A DNA stretch of 40,245 bases, taken from positions 1 to 40,245 of IMG/VR virus record IMGVR_UViG_3300005912_000001; one strand, written 5' to 3'. The notes below the pieces were generated by a model that did no database searches, was not told where the DNA came from, and saw only the letters and a program-made list of their open reading frames with translations. The first letter of the stretch is position 1; each line of letters opens with the position of its first letter. Positions 7,196 through 14,832 of this stretch are shown here, piece after piece. The translations under genes and the position numbers were made by a program. The DNA is from a virus.

Positions 7196-8245
7196 ATGCG
7201 TCACGCTCTATTTCTTTTCGCCTTCCTTGTCGCGTTCATCGCGCGCTCCGAACGCTTCGCCGTCCTCATCACCAAAGCAGTGATCACCGTCGCGTTTTCT
7301 GCTACGCAAAGCCTCGCTCCGATGTTTCGCGTCCCGGTCGCCCTCTACGTAGTCAACTCGATTGATGTCGGACTTAAAAAGGAGCATCTCCAAGACGTGT
7401 TCCTTGAGGCATTCAAAGGAGAGATCCTCGCCCTCACTGCATTCGCAACAGACTTCTCAAGCGCAGTCCTGGACAAAGAAGGCGACAAGGTGAAGGTGGG
7501 CTACATCCCGCTTGCCGCAGCCGCTCAGGACTTCAAGGGCTCCTACACTACTCAAGCCACTGACTGGGAAGTTAAGGAGGTGTCGGTTGATCGTCACAAG
7601 TTCGTCTCGTGGGGTCTCTCCGATACGGATATTTTCACGCAAGGGATCGTCAACCTCGAAAGCCAAGCGCGCATGAAAGCGCACACGCTCGCAGCCGCCG
7701 TCGTTGCGGATGTCCTGAGCTGCGTCACCGCCGCCAACTTTGGAGCCGCGCTCCACACCGGACTTGCCGGAGCTTTCGACCTGGATGACATCGCCGATAT
7801 GCGCACCGGCGTCGTAAAAGCCAAATGGCCCAAGGTCGGGCGCTCCATGATCCTCGGAGCCGATTACTACGGAGCCGTTGTCAAAGACAACGCGATGCAA
7901 GACGCATCCGCAGCCGGCGGCACAGAAACCCGCACCTCTGGAGTCCTTCCGAGCCTCTACACCTTCGGGATGATCGAGTCTGAGGAGATCCCCGCCAACG
8001 CGGAGAATCTGATCGGACTCGCAACCCTGCCCTCCGCAATCGCGGTCGCGATGCGCTACCTCGCGCCGCGTCGCCCTGAGAAGTATATCGAAGCGCGCGC
8101 GATTACCGATCCGCTGAGTAAAATCACCATCGGTTTCCGCCATGATTACGACACTCACACGGGCGTCGAAACCCACGTCTACGAGTGCAACTACGGTTTC
8201 GACCCGCTAGAGGCGGCCGCCCTCAAGCGCATGGTCTCCGCGTAA
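7196..8245 (+). CDS. Major capsid protein
   Basis: This protein of about 349 residues follows protease and scaffold, the expected place for the HK97-fold shell protein. A capsid-like core runs from about residue 50 to the end: a long N-arm (G-L-K-K-E-H-L-Q-D-V-F), a spine-helix region with many alanines, and a C-terminal domain with R-Y-L-A-P-R-R-P-E. Oddly, the first 42 residues are very hydrophobic, beginning M-R-H-A-L-F-L-F-A-F-L-V. The true start may be the ATG at 7322 (M-F-R-V-P-V), or the extension may be cleaved by the head protease. No Shine-Dalgarno sequence supports either start. Confidence 0.82.
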   Translation: MRHALFLFAFLVAFIARSERFAVLITKAVITVAFSATQSLAPMFRVPVALYVVNSIDVGLKKEHLQDVFLEAFKGEILALTAFATDFSSAVLDKEGDKVKVGYIPLAAAAQDFKGSYTTQATDWEVKEVSVDRHKFVSWGLSDTDIFTQGIVNLESQARMKAHTLAAAVVADVLSCVTAANFGAALHTGLAGAFDLDDIADMRTGVVKAKWPKVGRSMILGADYYGAVVKDNAMQDASAAGGTETRTSGVLPSLYTFGMIESEEIPANAENLIGLATLPSAIAVAMRYLAPRRPEKYIEARAITDPLSKITIGFRHDYDTHTGVETHVYECNYGFDPLEAAALKRMVSA

Positions 8246-8299
8246 GCGCTCAGCCCCCTCACCCAGAAATTCACCCTCTAGGATCTAATCCCTAAACCC

Positions 8300-8506
8300 A
8301 TGGCTAAAATCAAAATCTACGGCGCTGAGCCGACCCACCCCGACGGAGTCCAAATCACCGAAGCCGCCACCGATAAACTCGGATTCCACGGCGCGACTCC
8401 CGTCGTTCAAGCAACCGTTGCCGTCGCAGCTGGAGCAGCACCCACCGCAGCCGAGTTTGACGCCGTGGTGAACGCGCTAGTCGCGAAAGGTCTCCTCAAG
8501 CTCTAA
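8300..8506 (+). CDS. Small head-associated protein with G-F-x-G-A-T-P motif
   Basis: This 68-residue protein contains D-K-L-G-F-H-G-A-T-P-V-V-Q followed by a short Ala/Val-rich linker and A-E-F-D-A-V-V-N-A-L-V-A-K-G-L-L. That pattern recurs in small phage head or tail accessory proteins, some called head-fibre proteins, where it is thought to help trimerise. Its place right after the capsid gene suggests a decoration or fibre role on the head. The function is inferred from motif and position only. Confidence 0.6.
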   Translation: MAKIKIYGAEPTHPDGVQITEAATDKLGFHGATPVVQATVAVAAGAAPTAAEFDAVVNALVAKGLLKL

Positions 8507-8560
8507 GCGTCCCACCGCTTAAATCCATCCGCCTAGCACTCCCCCACCGTCAAACTCGTC

Positions 8561-9112
8561 ATGAAAGTCGCAACCATCATCGCTCTATTTCCCTCTGGCT
8601 GGAAAACCCTCTTCACGGGGTCGGATATCTCTGAGGCGAAAGAAGGATTCAAACTCGCCAAGGTGCGAGGATCACTGACCAGCAGCGACGGGGAGTCAGC
8701 TAGTGAAATCTACTATTTCGACACCTCCGGACGCCGGATGCGTAAGCGCCTATCCAGTCCCGAGGAGCTCGAAAAACTCAACACCGCCAACGGCAAACAA
8801 GCCAAGGCCGAAGCCGACCGCGCCACCAAAGCGCAAAAAGCCAAGGACAAGAACGCAGTCGATGCCAAAGCGAAAGCCATCGCAGGGAAAGCCGTTGCCG
8901 CCATCGCGAAAGACATCGTCAACGATGCCAACGAAGGCGACTCCGCCCCTGACTCCGACTCCGATTCCGATCCTGAGCCCGAAGCCGAGACGACCGATCC
9001 CGAGGACGAATCCAACCACTTTGGAACCCCTGAATCCGACAAGGTCGCGCAATCCGCCAAAGCGAAGCGCGCCGGGGGCAAAAAGACAAATTCCGAGCCT
9101 GAAGCAAAGTAA
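8561..9112 (+). CDS. Low-complexity structural-region protein, unknown function
   Basis: This 183-residue protein has an ordered first third (about 1-65, with F-P-S-G-W-K-T-L-F and E-I-Y-Y-F-D-T-S-G-R) followed by an Ala/Lys/Glu helical stretch (about 70-125) and an acidic Ser-Asp-Pro-rich tail containing repeated S-D dipeptides. It lies between head and head-tail joining genes. The head might use it as a minor component. The long antisense and +1 frames here come from the biased composition and are not genes. Confidence 0.55.
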   Translation: MKVATIIALFPSGWKTLFTGSDISEAKEGFKLAKVRGSLTSSDGESASEIYYFDTSGRRMRKRLSSPEELEKLNTANGKQAKAEADRATKAQKAKDKNAVDAKAKAIAGKAVAAIAKDIVNDANEGDSAPDSDSDSDPEPEAETTDPEDESNHFGTPESDKVAQSAKAKRAGGKKTNSEPEAK

Positions 9113-9139
9113 GCCCCGGACCTAATAAAAACTAAACAC

Positions 9140-9178
9140 ATTCGCCCGTCCTCCTATGGTTTAGGACGACGGGCGAAT
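9140..9178. terminator. Strong hairpin between head and tail-joining genes
   Basis: An 11-bp perfect stem (ATTCGCCCGTC with GACGGGCGAAT) encloses one mismatch, a further 5-bp stem (TCCTA/TAGGA) and a 5-base loop. There is no U-run on the + strand; on the - strand the following bases are T-rich. It could be a leaky terminator, an RNase processing site or a 3'-end stabiliser that sets the ratio of head to tail transcripts. Confidence 0.6.
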
Positions 9179-9198
9179 TCATAAAAGAGACCTTCCAC

Positions 9199-9549
9199 TT
9201 GCCAAACGCCGTCCACACTCAACTCGCGCGAGGTTTCACCAACGCGCGCCGCAGCGCCGGAACCGTGGTCACATGGACCCGACCGGATCCGCTCGCTGAT
9301 GTTGGGTTGACTGTGATCGCATCCAGCGAAGAACCCGGACCCGATACCATCGATCACAACTCCGGCGACGACGCCCTGAGCGTCTTCAGCTCCCTCGTTT
9401 CCGATTTCGCCGCCGCCGGAGCACTACCCGAGCAAGGTGACTCATTCACCAACGAATCCGGAGATTCCTTCCGTATCGAACGCGTCGAACGCACCCCCGC
9501 TCATCCGATCATCCACTTCCATTGCGCAAACGCGCTCGCCTCCGACTGA
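9199..9549 (+). CDS. Probable head-tail connector/head completion protein
   Basis: This 116-residue protein is followed directly by genes in the Z-U-V tail order, so it occupies the lambda FII position. It is soluble and acidic, with G-D-D-A-L-S-V-F-S-S-L-V-S-D-F and a C-terminal beta-rich part ending H-P-I-I-H-F-H-C-A-N. The start is TTG, and only a weak AGAG precedes it. It overlaps the next gene's start by one base (TGATG), so the two are translationally coupled. The family could not be confirmed by eye. Confidence 0.55.
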   Translation: MPNAVHTQLARGFTNARRSAGTVVTWTRPDPLADVGLTVIASSEEPGPDTIDHNSGDDALSVFSSLVSDFAAAGALPEQGDSFTNESGDSFRIERVERTPAHPIIHFHCANALASD

Positions 9550-10139
9550 TGTCCCTCGAACCCCTCAAAGAATTCCAGCGCCAGCTTGCCGCCTATCTTC
9601 GATGGACGAAGAAAAGCCAAGGACCGGCGATCGAGGATCGGGGGCGCAAAATGCGTTTCGAGCTCTATCGCCAATTCCGAGCCATCGCCAAAACAGCGAG
9701 CGCCCTCCGATCCGAGCTCAACGCAATCGGAATCGCCGGACTCCGCCGCCGCAAAGATCCAAAAACCGGCAAACCCGTATCTTTCAAGCAAGAGATCTCC
9801 CTTCGCGTTCGCTCGATCCGATTCCTCTCGATCAGCTTCCTGTTCCGCTCGTGGAGATACAGCCGCGAAGGACAAGACGGGCAATTCAAAGCGCGTAACC
9901 GTCGCCAGAAAGAAGTTGGGAGCGCCCTCGTTCGCACCAAAGAAGGAAACGAACGCCCCTCCGTCATGATCTCCAGTTTCCTGACTGGAGTCAAAGTGCA
10001 GAACGATCGAAGACGCATCGCAGATCGTGCCCTCCTCTCCCAAGCGCGAGACATGAACGTCTACATCCGCCGCAAGCATAACGACTACTTGCGCGGGCAA
10101 TTCAACCGGCTTTTCCCAGTCATGAAGATCGGAGCCTAA
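9549..10139 (+). CDS. Probable tail completion protein (gpZ-like)
   Basis: This 196-residue protein is close to the length of lambda gpZ (192) and lies in its position between FII-like and U-like genes. It is very basic, with R-R-R-K-D-P-K-T-G-K-P and many Arg/Lys residues, as is usual for minor tail proteins that contact DNA or the connector. The end, D-Y-L-R-G-Q-F-N-R-L-F-P-V-M, resembles C-termini of Z-type proteins. The start was chosen at the TGATG overlap with the previous gene; an upstream TTG at 9522 is also in frame. Confidence 0.6.
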   Translation: MSLEPLKEFQRQLAAYLRWTKKSQGPAIEDRGRKMRFELYRQFRAIAKTASALRSELNAIGIAGLRRRKDPKTGKPVSFKQEISLRVRSIRFLSISFLFRSWRYSREGQDGQFKARNRRQKEVGSALVRTKEGNERPSVMISSFLTGVKVQNDRRRIADRALLSQARDMNVYIRRKHNDYLRGQFNRLFPVMKIGA

Positions 10140-10142
10140 ACG

Positions 10143-10637
10143 ATGCACCTCGGAGAATCATTCGCCCAGATCGAGACGCTCTTTGCCGCAGACGTGAAAG
10201 TTGCCGCGATCCCATTCCTGAAACAAGTCGCGGGAGACATTGCCGACAAATCCAACGTCAAGGCCTACAACTCCCAACTCGAAGCCGCCTATCGATCCCC
10301 AGGGATCGCGATAGTCGCGATAGCCAGCGACGGGCGACTTGAACCCGGCTCCGAGACGAGCCCCATTCTCGATCTCTGGAATACCTTCATGATCTCGATC
10401 ACCGAGAACCCGAAGACCAACGAGACCGGACTGACCGCATTCGAATACACGCGCCGGATCATGCGACTCGTTCACGCCCAAAGTATCGACGCGCGAGGCG
10501 CTCGCGTAGATTTCAAGCTCGATCCCGGATCCGCCTACTCTCTCGAACCCGCGACCCTAAAAGCCGGAGTCGTTACTTATTTCGTTAATCTACTCGTTCG
10601 CACCACTGAGGACACCGGAGCGATCGATCCCTCCTAA
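10143..10637 (+). CDS. Probable tail terminator (gpU-like)
   Basis: This 164-residue protein starts three bases after the gpZ-like gene and directly precedes the tail tube gene, the lambda gpU slot. The sequence has an initial helix (F-A-Q-I-E-T-L-F-A-A-D-V-K) and alternating strands such as S-P-G-I-A-I-V-A-I-A-S-D-G-R-L-E and G-V-V-T-Y-F-V-N-L-L-V-R, compatible with the alpha/beta fold of tail terminators that cap the growing tube. Assignment depends on gene order. Confidence 0.6.
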   Translation: MHLGESFAQIETLFAADVKVAAIPFLKQVAGDIADKSNVKAYNSQLEAAYRSPGIAIVAIASDGRLEPGSETSPILDLWNTFMISITENPKTNETGLTAFEYTRRIMRLVHAQSIDARGARVDFKLDPGSAYSLEPATLKAGVVTYFVNLLVRTTEDTGAIDPS

Positions 10638-10669
10638 AAACACGCCGTCCCCCTAAACCAAATCTAGTC

Positions 10670-11236
10670 ATGATACAACAACCCGAAATTCTCGGCGCTC
10701 ACGGATGGTTCTTCCGCGATGGAGCCGCATTCACCGTTCCCGAAGCCGGAACCACCGGACGCGAAGTCAAGCCCGGAGCCGCGGATCCGCTCTGGCATGA
10801 TTTCGGAATCATTGATGTCAGCATCACTCCAGAAATGGGCGCTGAAATCGAGATCTGGAAATCCTCTCCAGCCGTGAAGGAGCTTCACGACATCATCATT
10901 TCCAAACGCGGACTCACCTTCAAAATCACGAAAAAAGAGCTATCCAACTTCGATCTTGAGCTAGTCCTTGGATCCGAAGGCGTCTCCTATGTTTCGGGCG
11001 AAGCCGGAGGCCAAGTCAACCCGCTCGAACTTCAATCAGCCACCGTCAAAGGCTGGTTGAAACTTCAGTTCTACGGACGCCAATCAGCGCGCGATGGAAA
11101 CACTCCCCTCCTCACGGTCGAGAGCTACGTTTGCCTCAAGTATGATGGTGATTTTGCACCCGGAGACGAACTCATTGAGCCAGTCCTCAGCGCACGCCAA
11201 CTCATCAGCACGCTCAACACCGGAAACATCGTCTAA
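10670..11236 (+). CDS. Major tail tube protein (gpV-like)
   Basis: This 188-residue protein is rich in beta strands and lies between the tail terminator and the tail chaperone/tape-measure cluster. The sequence F-G-I-I-D-V-S-I-T-P-E-M-G and the middle segment L-T-F-K-I-T-K-K-E-L-S-N-F-D-L-E-L-V-L-G fit the tube protein fold, in which strands stack into hexameric rings. The C-terminal part Y-V-C-L-K-Y-D-G-D-F-A-P-G-D-E resembles the final sandwich strands. No signal peptide and no Shine-Dalgarno sequence are present. Confidence 0.75.
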   Translation: MIQQPEILGAHGWFFRDGAAFTVPEAGTTGREVKPGAADPLWHDFGIIDVSITPEMGAEIEIWKSSPAVKELHDIIISKRGLTFKITKKELSNFDLELVLGSEGVSYVSGEAGGQVNPLELQSATVKGWLKLQFYGRQSARDGNTPLLTVESYVCLKYDGDFAPGDELIEPVLSARQLISTLNTGNIV

Positions 11237-11268
11237 GCGCGAGACCTCCTCACCTCCGATCCTGACGC

Positions 11269-12006
11269 GTGTCCGTTCCCGACTACACTCCCGACAACAC
11301 CGCTCCGACTGCGAAAGCACTCGGAGACGGTTTCCCCGCCAATTCCGACGCAGCCGCGAAAGCTGTCGGGAGTGTGCCGGACAACGACGCGCCGGTTTCG
11401 CACGCCGTCCCTACCTCGGAGCCCACAGACGGAGCTCCCGTCGCGACCACTCCGAGCGCCGGAATCCCTAGCAATGACGCCCCCACTTCAACCGCCGTCC
11501 CATCGGCTCCAGCCAACTCCGATCCAGCCGCGAAAGCCCTCGGATCCTCCGAGCCGAGCAACGACGCCCCCACCGGGAAAGCAACCGGCACCTTTCAACC
11601 CACCAAGGACGTTCCGCGTCCCCTTCTCTTCTCAGCCATCGCAGCTCCCACAGACAACACCGTGAACACTCCGACGATCAATCTCCCCGGAATCCTTACT
11701 CTCAACCAGATCAACGGATGGACGCGCATCCCCGCAGGATCCGTCCTCACTCGCGCGCAAGTCCAGCTAGGCGAAGCACCCGACGCAGGGGGCGCAGATG
11801 CAAAGATCCAGCTCGTTGACGCCAACGGTGATTCTTACGGGATCACGATCACGATTCCAGCCGGAGACACCTACGGGCAAGAGATCCCTGGAGCTCCGAT
11901 CGCACTCGCCGCCGATGCCTACGTTCGCGCCAAAGTCACCCAAATCGGCTCCGCAGATCTCCCCGGAGGATTCGGAACTGTCACCCTCTTCACTCAACTC
12001 ACTTGA
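11269..12006 (+). CDS. Repeat-containing tail accessory protein
   Basis: The first half (about residues 5-115) is made of about seven degenerate repeats of 14-15 residues built on P-[SAD]-N-[DS]-A-P-[x]3-A-[KV]; examples are P-S-N-D-A-P-T and P-A-N-S-D-P-A-A-K-A-L-G. The second half (about 120-245) is beta-rich, with L-P-G-I-L-T-L-N-Q-I-N-G-W and a final strand G-T-V-T-L-F-T-Q-L. A flexible stalk carrying a beta domain on the tail tube surface is a reasonable reading. The start is GTG without a Shine-Dalgarno sequence. The ATG of the next gene lies 12 bases after the stop. Confidence 0.6.
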   Translation: MSVPDYTPDNTAPTAKALGDGFPANSDAAAKAVGSVPDNDAPVSHAVPTSEPTDGAPVATTPSAGIPSNDAPTSTAVPSAPANSDPAAKALGSSEPSNDAPTGKATGTFQPTKDVPRPLLFSAIAAPTDNTVNTPTINLPGILTLNQINGWTRIPAGSVLTRAQVQLGEAPDAGGADAKIQLVDANGDSYGITITIPAGDTYGQEIPGAPIALAADAYVRAKVTQIGSADLPGGFGTVTLFTQLT

Positions 12007-12017
12007 ACCTCTCTCCA

Positions 12018-13730
12018 ATGAAGAAAATCATTCTCAGTCTCTTACTCTTTGCGCTCCCGATCGCCCTGACCGCTCAGACGGTCACGACCCCATGGCGCAA
12101 CCTCGGAAAGGCCGGTTCCGATCTCGCAGATCTGGAAACCCGTAACGCCTCCGACCTCACCAACGCGCCAGCCGGAAGCATCGCCGCGACCGACGCCCAA
12201 GCAGCGATCAACGAACTCGACAGCGAGAAAGCGACCACCGCGCAAGGCGCGCTAGCCGATAGCGCCACGCAACCCGGAGACAACGTCTCCACCCTCACCA
12301 ACGACTCCGGATACCTCACGAGCACGCTCGCCGCTCAGCAGTTCGCCGCCCGGTCGCCGGACTCGGGGCTCGTGTGGACCGGAGTGTCAGGGGCACGCGC
12401 ATTTGCCCCCGCGATTGCTCTCGGCACTAGCAATCTATTTGTGCGGACTAAGGTTTTCTTGACCGGACTGACATCCGCAGAGGCGAGAGGCATTTGGATT
12501 TTTGGTGGCAATGACGCAAGTCCGCCTTCATCGAACGGTGGCATACTTGCGTTTATCGACGGGGCATCTGGTCGGCTTATCTTCCAATCCCGAGATGGTG
12601 CTGGAACTACGAACGCGACCGTTTCGGAAACGACCGCACGCACTGGCCTTGCCGACCTCGTATTGGTGAGGATCGGCACAACGGTCAACGTGTATATTGA
12701 TGGGCTGTTATATCTGACAAACACCGATGCGGATTGGGCCCAATCATTCACATCCAATTTTTTTACGCTCGGACTAACGTCAGGAAACGCCGCCAGCACC
12801 CTCAACGGGGCAATGCAGTCTGCTGAATACGGCAACTTTGCGCCGACCGCCGCCGAGGTGCTCACGCTGCACCGCTTCGGCTGGGCTGCGTTGCCAGAGT
12901 ATGTCCTTACAGCGGGCGCAGGAACCACGAAATACTCCACGGACTTTAGCAGCTCGAGCGGTTGGACATTGACCGGGAGTAGCACCATTAGCGGCGGCAA
13001 GCTGAATTTAACATCAAATAATACTGTATTCGCGCCAGCTAGTTATCCTTTAGTTGGAGGGAGAGCCTATGTGATTACAATTACTGTAGACAGTATTACC
13101 GGTGGATCAGCGCAATATTACAACGGATCGGCATATGTATCATATGCAACCACAGCTGGCACCTACGTGATTCCCTTCATTGCAGCGGGCTCATACGTTC
13201 AAACCACTCTTAGGATTTCGGGAGGATCAGGCGTGTTGGATGATTACTCGGTAACGACTGCTGGCGTCGCCGGATCATGGGACTTCAACTCGGGCGCAGG
13301 CTACCAGCAGCGGGACCTCAGTGGAGGCAAACGCCCGATGACGCTCACGACCACGGGAGTCCAACGCCTGCGACCAGACCGCCAAGGCTCGGTGACCGGC
13401 TCTCTCACGTGGGCTGACACCCATGAGGCTAAGTCTCTCCTCGGCCAGGAAGCCCTACCATCAAACGCCATTATTGATGCGATCACATTCGTGGCCACTG
13501 CCGGATCAAGCGGCGACGGCATCACCATTGGCACCACCACCAATCCCGATCAATTCGTTGCCGTCAACAGCTACACCACCACTGCCGAAAACTTCGCCGG
13601 TTCGCAAATAGCCAGCCCCTTCCCCGGTGGAACCGCGACCAACGACCTCACCATCGTAGTCGATCCAGACACAGCCAACTACACCGGATCCATCACCACA
13701 ACGGTCACCTATCACCTCGCCAATTACTAA
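12018..13730 (+). CDS. Secreted-type fibre/lectin-like protein in the tail operon
   Basis: This 570-residue protein opens with a clear Sec signal peptide (M-K-K-I-I-L-S-L-L-L-F-A-L-P-I-A-L-T-A-Q), unusual for a virion protein. Residues about 30-100 resemble tail-fibre stalks (A-A-I-N-E-L-D-S-E-K-A, then L-T-N-D-S-G-Y-L-T). Residues about 110-275 look like a LamG/concanavalin-like domain, including V-N-V-Y-I-D-G-L-L-Y. Residues about 290-400 look like a carbohydrate-binding beta sandwich (S-G-W-T-L-T-G-S-S). The central DNA is markedly A+T-richer than its flanks, as in exchanged receptor-binding modules. It may be a receptor-binding protein with an odd leader, or an exported lysogeny factor. 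An upstream in-frame start at 12003 lacks the signal-peptide start geometry. Confidence 0.65.
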   Translation: MKKIILSLLLFALPIALTAQTVTTPWRNLGKAGSDLADLETRNASDLTNAPAGSIAATDAQAAINELDSEKATTAQGALADSATQPGDNVSTLTNDSGYLTSTLAAQQFAARSPDSGLVWTGVSGARAFAPAIALGTSNLFVRTKVFLTGLTSAEARGIWIFGGNDASPPSSNGGILAFIDGASGRLIFQSRDGAGTTNATVSETTARTGLADLVLVRIGTTVNVYIDGLLYLTNTDADWAQSFTSNFFTLGLTSGNAASTLNGAMQSAEYGNFAPTAAEVLTLHRFGWAALPEYVLTAGAGTTKYSTDFSSSSGWTLTGSSTISGGKLNLTSNNTVFAPASYPLVGGRAYVITITVDSITGGSAQYYNGSAYVSYATTAGTYVIPFIAAGSYVQTTLRISGGSGVLDDYSVTTAGVAGSWDFNSGAGYQQRDLSGGKRPMTLTTTGVQRLRPDRQGSVTGSLTWADTHEAKSLLGQEALPSNAIIDAITFVATAGSSGDGITIGTTTNPDQFVAVNSYTTTAENFAGSQIASPFPGGTATNDLTIVVDPDTANYTGSITTTVTYHLANY

Positions 13731-13740
13731 GCCGCTCACC

Positions 13741-14331
13741 ATGAAAACCGCGCTCAAACTCATCTCTCTCACGCTCCTCGTTTTCTCGCTCGGAGTGACA
13801 TCTAATCACGCTCAATCCGAAAGCGAACCGATCGAAGAATCTTCCCCCATCCCTCCTCGATTGGTCGAAATGGGAGAGGGGTCTCCTCACCCATTCGCCC
13901 TGATCAAGACCCTCGAGCCAGAAAATGGATTCGTCGTCTTTGATTGGGTATCGAGCGAAGGCGCGAAGCTCGACGGAGGAAACTCCATCGCGCGATTCAC
14001 CCCGCTCACACCTGATCCCGAGACCGGCGAATATGCCACCCTCACCGATGCGGAAATCGCCTCGGCCATCCTCGCACCTGAGCCTCAGGCAGCGGTTCCT
14101 GTCAAAGTCACCCGTCGGCAGCTCTTCCTCGCGCTCCTACAAGTCGACGAAACGCTGACCCGAGATGCGATTCGCGCCATGCTCAGCACCGAGGCGCAAC
14201 GCATCGAGCTCGATGAGGCGGCGGATTTCGAGCGGGCGCATCCGATGGTGGCGGCCCTCGCGGCGCATCCCACGCTCAATCTCACCAGCGACCAGGTCGA
14301 CGATATCTTCCGCGCGGCCGCGACGCTCTGA
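13741..14331 (+). CDS. Second exported protein in the tail operon, unknown function
   Basis: This 196-residue protein also begins with a Sec signal peptide (M-K-T-A-L-K-L-I-S-L-T-L-L-V-F-S-L-G-V-T), with likely cleavage after N-H-A. The mature part has a proline-rich start and a beta segment (P-E-N-G-F-V-V-F-D-W-V). Its C-terminal 75 residues are helical, with R-R-Q-L-F-L-A-L-L and L-T-R-D-A-I-R-A-M-L; the helical part resembles tail-fibre-linked helper regions, but no family is assigned. The gene follows the lectin-like gene by 10 bases, suggesting a functional pair. Confidence 0.6.
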   Translation: MKTALKLISLTLLVFSLGVTSNHAQSESEPIEESSPIPPRLVEMGEGSPHPFALIKTLEPENGFVVFDWVSSEGAKLDGGNSIARFTPLTPDPETGEYATLTDAEIASAILAPEPQAAVPVKVTRRQLFLALLQVDETLTRDAIRAMLSTEAQRIELDEAADFERAHPMVAALAAHPTLNLTSDQVDDIFRAAATL

Positions 14332-14335
14332 CCTC

Positions 14336-14371
14336 TTTCAGCTTTTCAGTTTTCAGCCTTTCAGCTTTTCA
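14336..14371 (+). repeat. TTTCAGC-type pyrimidine-rich tandem repeat
   Basis: Five units of TTTCAG separated by one to three bases fill the gap before the tail chaperone gene. The run is followed by seven A residues and ATG. It contains no Shine-Dalgarno sequence and no hairpin. It may be an intergenic repeat picked up from the host or an A/U-rich ribosome-entry leader for the highly expressed chaperone. Confidence 0.6.
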
Positions 14372-14406
14372 AAAAAATGCCCATCCCTCCCCCCCATTCT
14401 CTCTCC

Positions 14407-14832
14407 ATGAGTGATCAAACCCTAGTCAACGAATCCGCCCCGATACCCCTCACGGACAAGGACGGGCACACTATGAGCGCCACGCTCAAACGCCTCACCA
14501 TTCGGGAGGTGTTCAAGTTCGTTCATCACATCCGCGAAAACCGCTCAGTTGCCCTGGTATCCCTCACCACCGGACGCACCGAAGAATGGGTTGACGACCT
14601 CTCAGACGACTCGTTTGGCGAGCTGAGTAAGGAGAGCATAAAGCTAAATTTTCAGAGAGCCGTGACGATCAGCGACAAAGATCCCGTCATGGCTCAACTG
14701 ATCGGCCCAATCGTCGCGAATATGATCGGACTGATCCAAGCGAGCGAATCGATGCTTACTGGACTCAACTCACAGAAAAAGTCGCCAGAGCCGCCGCTCT
14801 CGGAATCTGTTCCGGAGACTGGGAACGGATAA
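14407..14832 (+). CDS. Tail assembly chaperone, short form (gpG-like)
   Basis: This 141-residue protein lies just before the tape measure gene, where nearly all long-tailed phages encode a chaperone pair made by frameshifting. It contains L-T-I-R-E-V-F-K-F-V-H-H-I-R and a hydrophobic C-terminal helix V-A-N-M-I-G-L-I-Q-A-S. The zero frame ends at 14832 with a proline/serine-rich tail. At 14775-14781 the sequence G-AAA-AAG allows a -1 slip into a conserved downstream frame. The ATG at 14377 is an alternative start, but 14407 gives M-S-D-Q-T, more like chaperone N-termini. Confidence 0.8.
   Translation: MSDQTLVNESAPIPLTDKDGHTMSATLKRLTIREVFKFVHHIRENRSVALVSLTTGRTEEWVDDLSDDSFGELSKESIKLNFQRAVTISDKDPVMAQLIGPIVANMIGLIQASESMLTGLNSQKKSPEPPLSESVPETGNG

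Noticed and set aside
7457-8176. 239-codon frame on the - strand
   Set aside because: It is antisense to the capsid gene and shows no recognisable domain.
8703-9125. Pro/Arg/Lys-rich +1 frame of 140 codons
   Set aside because: It is a low-complexity shadow of the acidic Ala/Asp-rich gene at 8561.
9501-10148. 215-codon frame on the - strand
   Set aside because: It is antisense to the gpZ-like gene; the + strand frame has coupled start/stop and the right position.
12335-13000. 221-codon frame on the - strand in the lectin-like gene
   Set aside because: The + strand frame has a signal peptide and domain structure; the antisense frame lacks both.
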